NCBI RefSeq assembly: GCF_024648825.1
Contig: NZ_JANBBE010000001.1
Coordinates: forward strand, 1,116,001-1,180,000
Direction of reading: 5' to 3'
Origin: Lentzea californiensis
Lineage (GTDB): Bacteria; Actinomycetota; Actinomycetes; Mycobacteriales; Pseudonocardiaceae
DNA length: 64,000 bases
Part shown: piece by piece, positions 27,596-35,478 of the stretch
Layout of the letters: each line of letters opens with the position of its first letter
How positions within the stretch are numbered: the first letter of the stretch is position 1
The notes under the pieces: generated by a model
The model's input: only the letters and a program-made list of their open reading frames with translations
The model's database searches: none
Told to the model about the DNA's origin: nothing
Made by a program: the position numbers and the translations under genes

Positions 27596-27710
27596 CTAGC
27601 CCGCCTAGGGAGCTAGCTCCCCTGCGAAAACTCAGACTTGCTTGACCTGGCTAGACAACCTAGCTACATTTGAACTTGGCTAGGTCGTACAGACGGCCTA
27701 GCAAGGCTAG
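27596..27710. promoter_or_regulatory. array of eight CTAG-centred operator-like sites
   Basis: CTAG occurs at 27596, 27605, 27613, 27651, 27660, 27680, 27698 and 27707, several nine bases apart. They form palindromes: GGGAGCTAGCTCCC (27608-27621), GCTAG-N5-CTAGC around 27650-27664 and CCTAGC-AAG-GCTAGG around 27697-27711. CTAG is rare in GC-rich genomes. The array fills the promoter region before the Pra-like gene. Confidence 0.6.
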
Positions 27711-27723
27711 GGAGGTTGCAGTC

Positions 27724-28200
27724 ATGGCGGTTCCATACGGCACTCGTTTCGAAGCGGCGTTTGACCAGGTCTTTCCGCAGGGCGCGCTGATGGTGGGCGT
27801 GGTCGCTCCGGATATGGAGTACATGAGCAACGAAGACAAGGCGCGCGGCAAGCAGGCCAAGCAGAAGGTCGACGAGCGGTCTGGCAAGCGTCAGTGGAAG
27901 GTCGTCGTCACCGACCCGTCGGCGGAGAAGGAGCGGGACGCGTCGGTCACGATCACCGTGCTCGCGGACGTCCAGCCCGTCCCGCCTCAGGCCGTGCAGG
28001 TCATGCCCGGCGTTGAGGTCCGGCCCGTTGCGTTCGAGGGGTTGACGGTCGAGCCGCGTGTCATGGGGGACCGGTTCAAGTACCAGGGCTTCACGATCCG
28101 GGCCACGGGTATCAGCGCGCCTCAGGTCGGGGCTCCGCCCAAGCGTGAGAACAAGCCTGCGGGTCAGCAGGGTCAGACCGATCAGAAGTCGGCGGCCTAA
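27724..28200 (+). CDS. pra: Pra-like activator of replication, integration and excision
   Basis: A 158-residue protein starting MAVPYGTRFEAAFDQVFPQG. Its length, its position as first gene rightward from the divergent regulator, and the phrase FPQGALMVGVVAPDMEY recall the AICE proteins annotated as plasmid replication, integration and excision activator (Pra of pSAM2). A domain with repeated V-rich strands (VTITVLADVQPVPPQAVQV, FKYQGFTIRATGI) is seen and no HTH. In pSAM2, Pra is needed for expression of rep, xis and int. An AGGGAGG site precedes ATG 27724. Confidence 0.65.
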   Translation: MAVPYGTRFEAAFDQVFPQGALMVGVVAPDMEYMSNEDKARGKQAKQKVDERSGKRQWKVVVTDPSAEKERDASVTITVLADVQPVPPQAVQVMPGVEVRPVAFEGLTVEPRVMGDRFKYQGFTIRATGISAPQVGAPPKRENKPAGQQGQTDQKSAA

Positions 28201-28202
28201 CA

Positions 28203-28469
28203 GTGGCGCGGCCGTCGCGTGAGGCGGTCGCCCGGTGGAACACCGCGTATGCGGAGCAGACGACGGCCCTGTTTGCGGCGTCCCGTACGGGCGACAAGCA
28301 GGCACTTCTTCGTCTGGCTCTGGGCTACTCCGCGGTGGCGGAGGCGTGGCGGATCTTGGCCGCTGATCTGGCGGTGCCGCTGTGGGCTCGTCACGCCTGC
28401 TCCATCGCCGCTGAGGAGTTCGAGCGTCGCGCGCGGCTTGAACAGTCCCGTTCTGGGGAGGAGTCGTGA
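28203..28469 (+). CDS. small helical AICE protein of unknown function
   Basis: An 88-residue, Ala/Arg-rich, probably all-helical soluble protein (GTG start, two bases after the Pra-like stop). LYSAVAEAWRILAADLAVPLW-like amphipathic helices are seen, no motif I recognise. It overlaps the next gene by GTGA. Genes of this size and place are common in AICEs, without known role. Confidence 0.6.
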   Translation: MARPSREAVARWNTAYAEQTTALFAASRTGDKQALLRLALGYSAVAEAWRILAADLAVPLWARHACSIAAEEFERRARLEQSRSGEES

Positions 28470-28741
28470 TGTTGAAGCTCATGATCTCGCCTGGCCCTGC
28501 GGCGTCGGCGGACATCGTGGCGTGGCCGGACTCGGCCGCTGCGGAACATTGCCTGCGGCTGAACCTCGATCCGGCGCAGATCGCCATCCACGTGCCGGAC
28601 GGGCCTGACGGTCGGGAGCAGTTGGCGGCGTTCCTGCGGACGCTGTCGCAGCACGCCGGCCTGTTGGCTGCGGTGCTCGAACCGTCCAAGGGTGCTGGCT
28701 GGGTTGGCAACACGCCTGGGCCACTGACTGAGTGGGGTTAG
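28466..28741 (+). CDS. small AICE protein of unknown function
   Basis: A 91-residue protein (GTG 28466, with ATG as second codon) preceded by GGGGAGGAG. No membrane segment, metal site or known motif; the C-terminal half (REQLAAFLRTLSQHAGLLAAVLE) is helical. It sits in the compact rightward operon between the Pra-like gene and a winged-helix gene, overlapping the gene before and nearly touching the one after. Confidence 0.55.
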   Translation: MMLKLMISPGPAASADIVAWPDSAAAEHCLRLNLDPAQIAIHVPDGPDGREQLAAFLRTLSQHAGLLAAVLEPSKGAGWVGNTPGPLTEWG

Positions 28742-28743
28742 CC

Positions 28744-29163
28744 ATGCTCGACCACCTTCAACTGTCAGACGCGGTGCTCGATGAGTTCGCGGAAGACGTG
28801 CAGGTTCAGCTGATGCTGGTGGCCCTGCTCGACGATCCGTGGAGCTTGTGGACCGTGCCGAAGCTTGCCGAGTTTCTTCGGCAACCGCTGTGGACCGTCT
28901 ACCGGCGGATGGAGCGCTTGCGGCGCTGCGGGTTGGTGCAACGGGTGCCGTTCTGGCCTGAGCAGGAACGGCCTTGGCGGTACTGGGTCTCGCCGGACGG
29001 ACTGCGGTCGTCTCGGTGGCTGATCCGGGCGAACTTCGAGGTCCTGCACACGATGGCGGTACCGCTCGGGCTGTCGGTGCGCAAGGCGTTGGGATACGGC
29101 CCGGTCCTGGACGCCTGCCGGTGTGACTGTGGCCGGTGCTGCTGCGGGCTCCCACACATCTAG
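28744..29163 (+). CDS. winged-helix-like AICE protein
   Basis: A 139-residue protein with an N-terminal helix-turn-helix/winged region: LMVALLDDPWSLWTVPKLAEFL, QPLWTVYRRMERLRRCGLVQR and a wing with RPWRYWVSPDGL. The C-terminus is Cys-rich (CRCDCGRCCCG), which could bind a metal. It may regulate the transfer genes. ATG 28744 is the start, two bases after the preceding stop. Confidence 0.65.
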   Translation: MLDHLQLSDAVLDEFAEDVQVQLMLVALLDDPWSLWTVPKLAEFLRQPLWTVYRRMERLRRCGLVQRVPFWPEQERPWRYWVSPDGLRSSRWLIRANFEVLHTMAVPLGLSVRKALGYGPVLDACRCDCGRCCCGLPHI

Positions 29164-29175
29164 CCGCGTTAGGCG

Positions 29176-29376
29176 GTGGTGCCGGTGAGGCCTCGCCTGC
29201 TGGCTCGGTTGATGTACCGCATGAACCTGACCGCGAAGCACCCGGTGACCGGGCGGGTTCGGATGGAGTACCGGAGCTGCTCGCGGTGTCTGGGTGGCGG
29301 GTGGTTCCGCAAGACGGAGAAACGGCCGCTCTGCTCCTGGTGCAGGGCGCTTGCGAAGAAGCTCGCTCAGAGCTGA
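29176..29376 (+). CDS. small zinc-ribbon-like protein
   Basis: A 66-residue basic protein with two Cys pairs, CSRC and CSWC, spaced about 20 residues apart as in a zinc ribbon. The start is uncertain: GTG 29176 is used, and the ATG at 29212 is possible. Basic charge and zinc pairs suggest nucleic-acid binding. Function unknown. Confidence 0.45.
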   Translation: MVPVRPRLLARLMYRMNLTAKHPVTGRVRMEYRSCSRCLGGGWFRKTEKRPLCSWCRALAKKLAQS

Positions 29377-29413
29377 TCCACAACTGAACAAACAGCGTTG
29401 GTGTGTGTCGCGC

Positions 29414-29452
29414 GGAAACAGTCCAAAGTCTTGGCGGGCCTTGACTGTTCCC
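29414..29452 (+). promoter_or_regulatory. inverted repeat in a gap of the transfer operon
   Basis: AACAGTC (29417-29423) and GACTGTT (29443-29449), flanked by GG and CC, form an imperfect hairpin in the only sizeable gap (29377-29511) of the rightward operon. It could be a regulatory hairpin, a transfer locus or an origin; nothing decides between these. Confidence 0.3.
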
Positions 29453-29511
29453 GGCGACGTACACCGACTCGAACGACCCTGAAATCGTTGGGACACAAGG
29501 AGATTCGAGTC

Positions 29512-29790
29512 ATGCATAGGGTATCTGCGCGTACCTGGGGTGCGTCAAGTCGACAGGACCGGTTCGCCGCGATGGTGGGCCGCTTGCAGGTCGTCGACAC
29601 CTACACGGTGATGGTCGACGGCGGTGGGCTGGTCAGTTTCGAACTCACTCAAGCTCAGGCCGAAGGGTTCGAGTGTCTGACGTGCAAGCGCTTGTGCGGC
29701 AACGGGTTGAGCGCGTTCAAGCCTGTGGGGTTCATCCCGAGTACTGGCATGGTGTTCCGCTGCGTTTCGTGCCTGGACGGTGCGGCATGA
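29512..29790 (+). CDS. small Cys-pair AICE protein
   Basis: A 92-residue protein with ECLTCKRLCG and FRCVSCLDG, two Cys pairs likely to bind zinc, after a beta-rich first half (VVDTYTVMVDGGGLVSFEL). A clear AAGGAGA site precedes ATG 29512, which decides against longer in-frame starts. Its stop overlaps the start of the translocase gene by ATGA. No known function. Confidence 0.6.
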   Translation: MHRVSARTWGASSRQDRFAAMVGRLQVVDTYTVMVDGGGLVSFELTQAQAEGFECLTCKRLCGNGLSAFKPVGFIPSTGMVFRCVSCLDGAA

Positions 29791-31247
29791 GCGGGACGAA
29801 ATGGGTCGATCCGGCTCCGTTCGAGGGTGCTCGGCCGCGTTTCCCTTGGTGGATCTGGCTTCCTCGGTGGGCGAAGGTTGTTGCGGCACCGTTCGTGCTG
29901 GCGGGGTTCGCCGTGTGGCTCGGCGTCCGCCTGGTGCTCGTCGTGGTGCGGTACCCGGTCGTGGCCGGCCTGGCTGTCGCCGGGCTCGCGGCCTATCGGA
30001 AGTTCGGGCTCTCCCCGCTCGTGCTGGCGCTGCTCACGCTCGTTGCTGCACTGCTGATCTGGTTCGGGCTCCACCAGCGGTCGTTTCTGCGGCACTGCTG
30101 GTACCGGGCGGTCACTGAGTGGCGGCGGGCCACGGTCTACGTGCCGAAATGGCGCACTGTCATGCGGCTGGCTGATCTCGCCAAGGAACACCGGGGCAAG
30201 GAGTACCGGCCTGAGCTGCGGCGCGTCCGGGCTGAGGGCTGGCGGGACAAGGTCCGAGTACGGATGATCCCGGCGCAGTCCCCGGAGCAGTGGGAAGCGC
30301 GACGGGACAACCTGGCGCACTCCTTCAACGCTCGGTCCTGCCGGGTGCGGGTACTGAAGCCTCGGCTGCTTGAGCTCGACTTCATCCACGCTGACCCGCT
30401 GGCGCGGCCTGTGGCAGTTCCGCCGCTGGGGGAGTCTGAGGACGTCGATCTGAAGAAGCTGGTCGTCGGGAGGACGGAGACCGGTAAGCCGTGGCGGTTG
30501 AGGCTGCTCGGCTCTCAGATCCTCGTCGTCGGCGTCCCTGGCGCGGGCAAGGGCTCGGTGCTCTGGTCGATCGTCTGGCAGCTCGCTCCCGCGATTCGCG
30601 CCGGCCTGGTTCGGCTCGTCGGCATCGACCCCAAGGGCGGGATGGAACTCGGCCAGTGTCCTGACGCCTTCGACAAAGTCGTCTACGACAACGGGCCGGA
30701 AGCCGTTGAACTGCTGGAAGAGATCGCAGCGGAGGTCAAGGCTCGGGCGTCGCGGTACCGGGGCGTTCGTCGTCTCTGGACTCGGAACGCCGGTGAGCCG
30801 TTCACGGTCCTGGTGGTCGACGAGCTGGCGGACCTCGTCGCCTACCAGCAGGACAAGCAGCTCCGGGAACGTGCCGGGCGTGCTGTCCAGACGATCAGCT
30901 CGCAGGGACGCGCTCCCGGTGTGGCCACCGTCGCCCTGGTGCAGGACCCGCGCAAGGAAGTCGTGAGCTTTCGACACCTGTTCACCACTCGGGTGGCGCT
31001 GCGCCTGGACGAGCCGATTCAGGTGGACATGGTCCTGGGCGACGGCGTTCGGCAGCGTGGCGCGGCTGCTCATGAGATCAGCGAGAGCACGCCTGGTGTC
31101 GCCTGGCTCAAGGAGGACGGACAGCGCGAACCGGAACGCGCGAGGGCCTTCCACGTCACGGACGCGGACCTGGTCGAGCTGGGCGTCTACTTCGCTCCGG
31201 CCACCGTTCACGACTTCCCGGCAAGCAGCGAGCGGAGGGCAGCATGA
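29787..31247 (+). CDS. FtsK/SpoIIIE-type conjugative DNA translocase (TraB/TraSA-like)
   Basis: A 486-residue membrane-anchored ATPase that moves double-stranded element DNA between mycelia in actinomycete conjugation. Membrane segments lie at about 29-70 and 75-95. Walker A is GVPGAGKGS (249-257), Walker B LVVDELADL (342-350), followed by QTISSQGRAPGVATVALVQ, the conserved FtsK/TraB region. Size and position between small genes and rep fit TraSA of pSAM2. Start ATG 29787 overlaps the preceding stop. Confidence 0.9.
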   Translation: MSGTKWVDPAPFEGARPRFPWWIWLPRWAKVVAAPFVLAGFAVWLGVRLVLVVVRYPVVAGLAVAGLAAYRKFGLSPLVLALLTLVAALLIWFGLHQRSFLRHCWYRAVTEWRRATVYVPKWRTVMRLADLAKEHRGKEYRPELRRVRAEGWRDKVRVRMIPAQSPEQWEARRDNLAHSFNARSCRVRVLKPRLLELDFIHADPLARPVAVPPLGESEDVDLKKLVVGRTETGKPWRLRLLGSQILVVGVPGAGKGSVLWSIVWQLAPAIRAGLVRLVGIDPKGGMELGQCPDAFDKVVYDNGPEAVELLEEIAAEVKARASRYRGVRRLWTRNAGEPFTVLVVDELADLVAYQQDKQLRERAGRAVQTISSQGRAPGVATVALVQDPRKEVVSFRHLFTTRVALRLDEPIQVDMVLGDGVRQRGAAAHEISESTPGVAWLKEDGQREPERARAFHVTDADLVELGVYFAPATVHDFPASSERRAA

Positions 31248-32854
31248 GCACGAACGTCACTACGTTTCCCGGCGATGTTGCAGGTCAGACCCGCGCGGAA
31301 CGGATGAGGCAGCCAGCCGCGCTCGACGTCACCAAGGCTGCCGCTGAGCAGCATGGCGTGTGCGTCCGGCCGTTCACGATGGAAGTCGAGGACCACGAGT
31401 CCTACGAAGTTCGCTACGTCGCAGTGCCGTGCGGCTCGACCGTAGAGAGCGTCTGTAAGCCCTGTGCCAAGAAGGCCAAGGCCTTGCGGATGGCTCAGTG
31501 CCGTGAGGGCTGGCACATGGACGTAGAGCCTGACTTCACCCCGGAACCGCCCACAAAGGACCAGACGGAGCTGCTGGAGTACCGCGCTGACCTCATGAAG
31601 GCCTTCAAAGAGGAAGGCAACTCGGCGGAGGCGGACGAGCTGCGGGAGGAGATCCACGGCGTCGACGAAGAACTTCGGCAACTCGGCGTCCGTGGTCGGC
31701 TGCCCTCGCCGGATGACCCCGGCAAGCGGCCCGTGAAGCGCTCGACGAAGCGTCGGCAGGATGCGCCGGACCTGCCTCGGCGGCGTGTGGAGAAGCGGAC
31801 GGTTGGACGGGAGTTCGCGGGAGCCTTCCGTCCCTCGATGTTCGTGACGCTCACCCTCGACACCTACGGCAAGGTGCGCGATGACGGCACGCCGGTCGAT
31901 CCTGACAGTTACGACTACCGCCGTGCCGCAAGGGATGCGGTCCACTTCGCGTCACTCGTTGACCGGTGGTGGCAGAACCTGCGGCGGGTGGCTGGCTGGG
32001 ACGTCCAGTACTTCGCCACGGTCGAGCCCCAGAAACGCGCTGCTCCGCACCTGCACGCGGCACTCCGCGGTTCGATCCCTCACGAGGTGATTCGGCTGGT
32101 CACAGCCGCTACCTATCACCAGGTGTGGTGGCCAAACCACGACGAACGCGTCTACGTGGACCGGCTGCCGGTCTGGGACTTCGATCTCAAGGCGTTCATC
32201 GATCCCGACACCAGAAAGGCCCTGACCACCTGGGAAGACGCGGAGGTCGAGGAACCGGCGCACGTTGCGAAGTTCGGGCAGCAGGTGCACTCCAAGGGCA
32301 TCCTCGGCGGCTCCGAGGAATCCGGGCGACACATCGGCTACCTGACGAAGTACCTCACGAAGTCCATCGGTGAGGTGGTCGAGCAGGACACCGAGCGCCA
32401 ACGCCGGCATGCGGACCGCCTGGCCGCCGAGCTGGCCGTCACGCCCTGCTCGGACCGGTGCGCGAACTGGCTCTTCTACGGCGTCCAGCCTCGCGGCGCG
32501 AACTCCCGCATGAGCCCAGGACGGTGCAAGGGAAGGGCTCACCGCAGGGCCACGCTCGGGCTGCCTGGGCGGCGCGTTCTGGTGTCCCGCAAGTGGTCGG
32601 GGAAGACGCTCGCGGACCACAAGGCCGATCGGAAGCGGTTCGTGGTCCAGGCGCTCAAGGCCGTGGGGATCGAGAAGCCGGAGCAGGACCCGGCACGGCT
32701 CGTCTGGCACAAGGTGCGGCCTGGTGATCCGAACCTGCCTCCACGGGCGCATCTGCTCATGCATGCGATCGCTCAACGCGTGACGTGGAAGGCCGAGTAC
32801 GACCGCGCATTGCTCGCGGCTGGGCCTCCAGATCTTTCGGCAACTGCGGCCTGA
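31244..32854 (+). CDS. replication initiator, rolling-circle type (RepSA-like)
   Basis: A 536-residue protein. Cys-rich zinc-finger-like segment near 63-86 (VPCGSTVESVCKPCAKKA), then HUH-endonuclease motifs: FVTLTLDTYG (200-209), PHLHAAL (268-274, the metal-binding HLH) and HIGYLTKYLTK (about 365-375, catalytic Tyr candidates). This matches the initiators annotated on AICEs, which nick one strand and start replication of the excised circle. ATG 31244 overlaps the translocase stop by ATGA. Confidence 0.88.
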   Translation: MSTNVTTFPGDVAGQTRAERMRQPAALDVTKAAAEQHGVCVRPFTMEVEDHESYEVRYVAVPCGSTVESVCKPCAKKAKALRMAQCREGWHMDVEPDFTPEPPTKDQTELLEYRADLMKAFKEEGNSAEADELREEIHGVDEELRQLGVRGRLPSPDDPGKRPVKRSTKRRQDAPDLPRRRVEKRTVGREFAGAFRPSMFVTLTLDTYGKVRDDGTPVDPDSYDYRRAARDAVHFASLVDRWWQNLRRVAGWDVQYFATVEPQKRAAPHLHAALRGSIPHEVIRLVTAATYHQVWWPNHDERVYVDRLPVWDFDLKAFIDPDTRKALTTWEDAEVEEPAHVAKFGQQVHSKGILGGSEESGRHIGYLTKYLTKSIGEVVEQDTERQRRHADRLAAELAVTPCSDRCANWLFYGVQPRGANSRMSPGRCKGRAHRRATLGLPGRRVLVSRKWSGKTLADHKADRKRFVVQALKAVGIEKPEQDPARLVWHKVRPGDPNLPPRAHLLMHAIAQRVTWKAEYDRALLAAGPPDLSATAA

Positions 32855-32872
32855 TCAACCAAGGGGGAAGAC

Positions 32873-33052
32873 ATGAACGACATCGCGTATCGCGTTGAGG
32901 AAGTTGCTCGGGCCCTTCGGGTGGGGCGGACGAAGGTGTTCGACTTGATCAGGGCCGGTGAGCTGGTGTCGGTCAAGATCGGCGGGAGTCGTCGGGTTCC
33001 GGCCTCGTCGGTGCAGGCGTACCTGTCTCGGCTGATCGCGGAGGCTGCGTGA
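32873..33052 (+). CDS. xis: excisionase (helix-turn-helix, MerR-like)
   Basis: A 59-residue protein that reads MNDIAYRVEEVARALRVG, then RTKVFDLIRAGELVSVKIG and RRVPASSVQAYLSRL, a winged helix of the excisionase/DNA-binding-domain type. Together with the integrase it directs excision from the tRNA gene. A GGGGGAAG site lies before ATG 32873. Its stop overlaps the start of the integrase gene (TGATG). Confidence 0.85.
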   Translation: MNDIAYRVEEVARALRVGRTKVFDLIRAGELVSVKIGGSRRVPASSVQAYLSRLIAEAA

Positions 33053-34329
33053 TGGCCGGGGGCAAGCGGTCCAACGGTGAGGGCTCGGTCTACCAGCGCA
33101 AGGACGGGCTGTGGGTCGGTGCGGCCTACGTGCTCACCACAACCGGGCATCGCAAGCGCGTCACTGTTTCGGCAACTACTGAGTCGGAGGCCTGGAAGAA
33201 GCTCCGGAAGAAGATCGCGGACTCGGATGCCGGCATCCCGGTAGCTGCGGAGACGTGGACGCTGGAGAGCTATCTCAAGTACTGGCTGTCCACTGTGGCC
33301 GCGACGAAGAGGCCTCGGACGGTCGAGGGGTACAGCGTGGTCGTGCGGCGGCACCTGGTGCCCAACCTCGGGACGAAGAAGCTCCATCGGTTGTCGGCGC
33401 AGGACGTCCGGACGTTCATCACGCGGCTTCGGAACGACTGCCGGTGCTGCGCGGAGAAGATCGACGCCAACCGGCCGAAGGATGCCCGGCGTTGCTGTGC
33501 CAAGGGGAAGTGCTGCAAGACGGTTCTTTCCGACCGGACCATTCAGCAGATCCACGCTGTTCTGAGGAATGCGCTGGCGCACGCAATGCGGGAGGAGGTC
33601 GTGCCGCGCAACGTCGCCAGGCTCGTTCAGGTCAGGTCACCTCGGTATGACGTGAACCGAGGCCTGGACGCCGATCAAGCAAAGGCGCTACTCAAGGCTG
33701 CGGAAAACGATCGGCTGAAGGCGCTGTACGTCCTGGCGCTCTACCTCGGAATGCGGCGCGGCGAGTTGCTCGGCCTTCGATGGAAAGACATCGACTGGGA
33801 CAAGTGGGACGAGCCGTGCGCCGAACACGCGGATGACTTCTGTGAGGACTGCGCGGGGCAGCACTTCCCGACGTTGCAGATCCGTCAGACGCTTCAGCGG
33901 GTCGGTACGAAGCTCGTGTTCGTCCCGCCGAAGACGGATCGGTCAGAGCGGGTCATGCCGTTGCCGCTGCTTGTCGCCTGGGCACTCGTCGATCACTGGG
34001 ACCTCCAGGACGACGAAGCGGAAGAGGCCGGCGACAGGTGGGAGGAGTCACGGTTGATCTTCACCACGGTCAACGGCGGGCCGATCGATCCGACCTACCT
34101 CCGGTCGAGCTGGTACCCGATCCGGAAGCGCGCAGGCCTGGACAACGTGCGCTTCCACGACATCCGGCATTCGTGCGTGACGCTGCTGCTCAGGCTCGGC
34201 GTACCGCCGCACATCGTCCGGGACATCGTCGGCCACTCGAACATCGATGTAACGATGACGATCTACGCGTCGGTATCTCTGGAAGACAAGCGTGAAGCAC
34301 TTCGAAAACTTGCGACCTCACTCCACTAG
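33052..34329 (+). CDS. int: tyrosine site-specific integrase
   Basis: A 425-residue integrase. An N-terminal arm-binding part (GSVYQRKDGLWVGAAYV), a core-binding SAM-like domain (about 65-180) and the catalytic domain with Arg235 (GMRRGELLGLRW), His369-x-x-Arg372 (FHDIRHS), His395 (VGHSN) and Tyr405. It recombines the element att site with the tRNA-Ser gene. Two Cys-rich insertions are notable: CRCC...CCAKGKCC (130-155) and CAEH...CEDC (256-267). A GTG one codon upstream could also serve as start. It lies near the right att site, with one cargo gene between. Confidence 0.95.
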   Translation: MAGGKRSNGEGSVYQRKDGLWVGAAYVLTTTGHRKRVTVSATTESEAWKKLRKKIADSDAGIPVAAETWTLESYLKYWLSTVAATKRPRTVEGYSVVVRRHLVPNLGTKKLHRLSAQDVRTFITRLRNDCRCCAEKIDANRPKDARRCCAKGKCCKTVLSDRTIQQIHAVLRNALAHAMREEVVPRNVARLVQVRSPRYDVNRGLDADQAKALLKAAENDRLKALYVLALYLGMRRGELLGLRWKDIDWDKWDEPCAEHADDFCEDCAGQHFPTLQIRQTLQRVGTKLVFVPPKTDRSERVMPLPLLVAWALVDHWDLQDDEAEEAGDRWEESRLIFTTVNGGPIDPTYLRSSWYPIRKRAGLDNVRFHDIRHSCVTLLLRLGVPPHIVRDIVGHSNIDVTMTIYASVSLEDKREALRKLATSLH

Positions 34330-34359
34330 GAAGCATGCAGACCACTACCGAGGGGTAAC

Positions 34360-35331
34360 GTGACCAGGCTTTTTGAGTCAACCTCCGCATTCGAGCGCGA
34401 ATATAAATCTTTGTTTGATTTCATTGGTGCAAGCACCTCAGCGATCTGGACGATGCGATGGCAAGTGCATGGATACGTGGCCGCGCATCCAAATGCTGGA
34501 GACGATGCGCTAGCGGGCTACTTCCTTAGTGCTCCTAATGTCGGAAAGTTCGATTTCGGATATTTCAGGGCAGAAGAGTGGTCGACGCAAGAGCAGGCGA
34601 TCGCCCGCATGGGGATTATCAACGTCATCGCCCTATATGAAAGGTGGGCAGAAGGGATCGACTGCTTGACCACGCGAAAAGCGAGTGGTCGAAGCAGCCT
34701 GACAGGCCTCGGATCGCTGTGCATGGGGAACTCGGCTACATCCGATCCCGACTATAGCTATGGTGTTTCGCAGATTCACGATTCTCTTGACAAGAACCGA
34801 TCCGACTTGATGCTCAAGGCATTTTCGAGCAAAGTGCGTTCCAGTCGGCTTCATGCGGGATCAGAGCTTCGCAAGGTGCTGGTCGCCTACCGTGCCTTCA
34901 AGGAGCTTCGTAACGGATTCATGCATCGCAGCGAGCTTCCTGATCCCAGTCTTATCAATCGCTTTAATCAGCTTGATCAAGATAGCGTTGGCTTGACTTA
35001 TGCGCGCAATAGGGGGCCGCATTTTCCTGTTGTGCAAGAAGGGGTGAAACCGAAGCTAGAATTGAAGCACGCATACTTCGCGTGTCATGTTATTAAGACT
35101 CTAGTGCAAACTTTTGATTCCGAGCTTGCTTTGACCTCCTACGGAGCGGAGGAGCTTCTGCGCAAGGTGCGATCGGTTGAAGTAAAAAGGTTCCAAACTC
35201 CGCGTTCCGTGGACTCACTCGCAGCATCGGTCGGCCGCTACATCATTCGATTCGGCCTTCCTGAGCCGGTCGACTCCAGAGCTCTGCTGAAGCTGCTGCA
35301 AGACGCAAAGGCGATCCAGGTCGACGCGTAG
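34360..35331 (+). CDS. cargo protein with HEPN-like R-x4-H motif
   Basis: A 323-residue, probably all-helical protein of no recognised family. FKELRNGFMHRSEL (180-193) contains Arg184-Asn185-x3-His189, which fits the R-x4-6-H catalytic motif of HEPN ribonucleases and the usual RN-x3-H form of it. No membrane segment or partner antitoxin gene. Base composition is much less GC-rich than the integrase gene before it. Being placed between int and the att site is typical of accessory cargo. A defence or abortive-infection role is inference only. GTG 34360 has a GAGGGG site. Confidence 0.6.
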   Translation: MTRLFESTSAFEREYKSLFDFIGASTSAIWTMRWQVHGYVAAHPNAGDDALAGYFLSAPNVGKFDFGYFRAEEWSTQEQAIARMGIINVIALYERWAEGIDCLTTRKASGRSSLTGLGSLCMGNSATSDPDYSYGVSQIHDSLDKNRSDLMLKAFSSKVRSSRLHAGSELRKVLVAYRAFKELRNGFMHRSELPDPSLINRFNQLDQDSVGLTYARNRGPHFPVVQEGVKPKLELKHAYFACHVIKTLVQTFDSELALTSYGAEELLRKVRSVEVKRFQTPRSVDSLAASVGRYIIRFGLPEPVDSRALLKLLQDAKAIQVDA

Positions 35332-35351
35332 GGCGCAGCTCGACTATGTGC

Positions 35352-35374
35352 GTTGCTACACCCGTTGCTACACC
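35352..35374. promoter_or_regulatory. probable integrase arm-type sites, right end
   Basis: GTTGCTACACC occurs at 35352-35362 and again at 35364-35374, in the same orientation as the pair at the left end (23621-23642). Confidence 0.6.
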
Positions 35375-35418
35375 AGAGGGGGTGTGACCAGCCTGAACGG
35401 CCGGTCACACCCCCTCTG
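35374..35418 (-). terminator. terminator supplied by the element to tRNA-Ser
   Basis: A perfect 16-bp stem (CAGAGGGGGTGTGACC and its complement) with a 13-base loop, five bases beyond the tRNA 3' side. It replaces the host hairpin displaced to 23423-23459. Confidence 0.7.
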
Positions 35419-35421
35419 AAC

Positions 35422-35478
35422 TGCGGAAGCGGAGGGATTTGAACCCCCGGACGGTTGCCCGTCTCCCGCTTTCAAGGC
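35422..35478 (-). repeat. att site, right copy (inside tRNA-Ser)
   Basis: 57 bp identical to 23472-23528, from two bases past the discriminator to the anticodon stem. This copy is joined to the true 5' half of the tRNA and so keeps the gene whole. Confidence 0.95.

Larger units (their letters stand above)
23472..35478. mobile_element. integrated AICE (pSAM2-like) carrying CBASS-like and HEPN-like cargo
   Basis: Bounded by a 57-bp perfect direct repeat of the tRNA-Ser(UGA) 3' half (23472-23528 and 35422-35478). The interior holds the AICE core: GntR regulator, Pra-like activator, small genes, FtsK/TraB translocase, rolling-circle-type Rep, excisionase and tyrosine integrase next to the right end. 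Repeated 11-bp motifs near both ends look like integrase arm sites. Left cargo (24015-26648) and right cargo (34360-35331) are visibly richer in A/T than the backbone and the host. One copy of the repeat removed, the element is 11,950 bp. No transposase or other element is nested in it. Confidence 0.92.
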
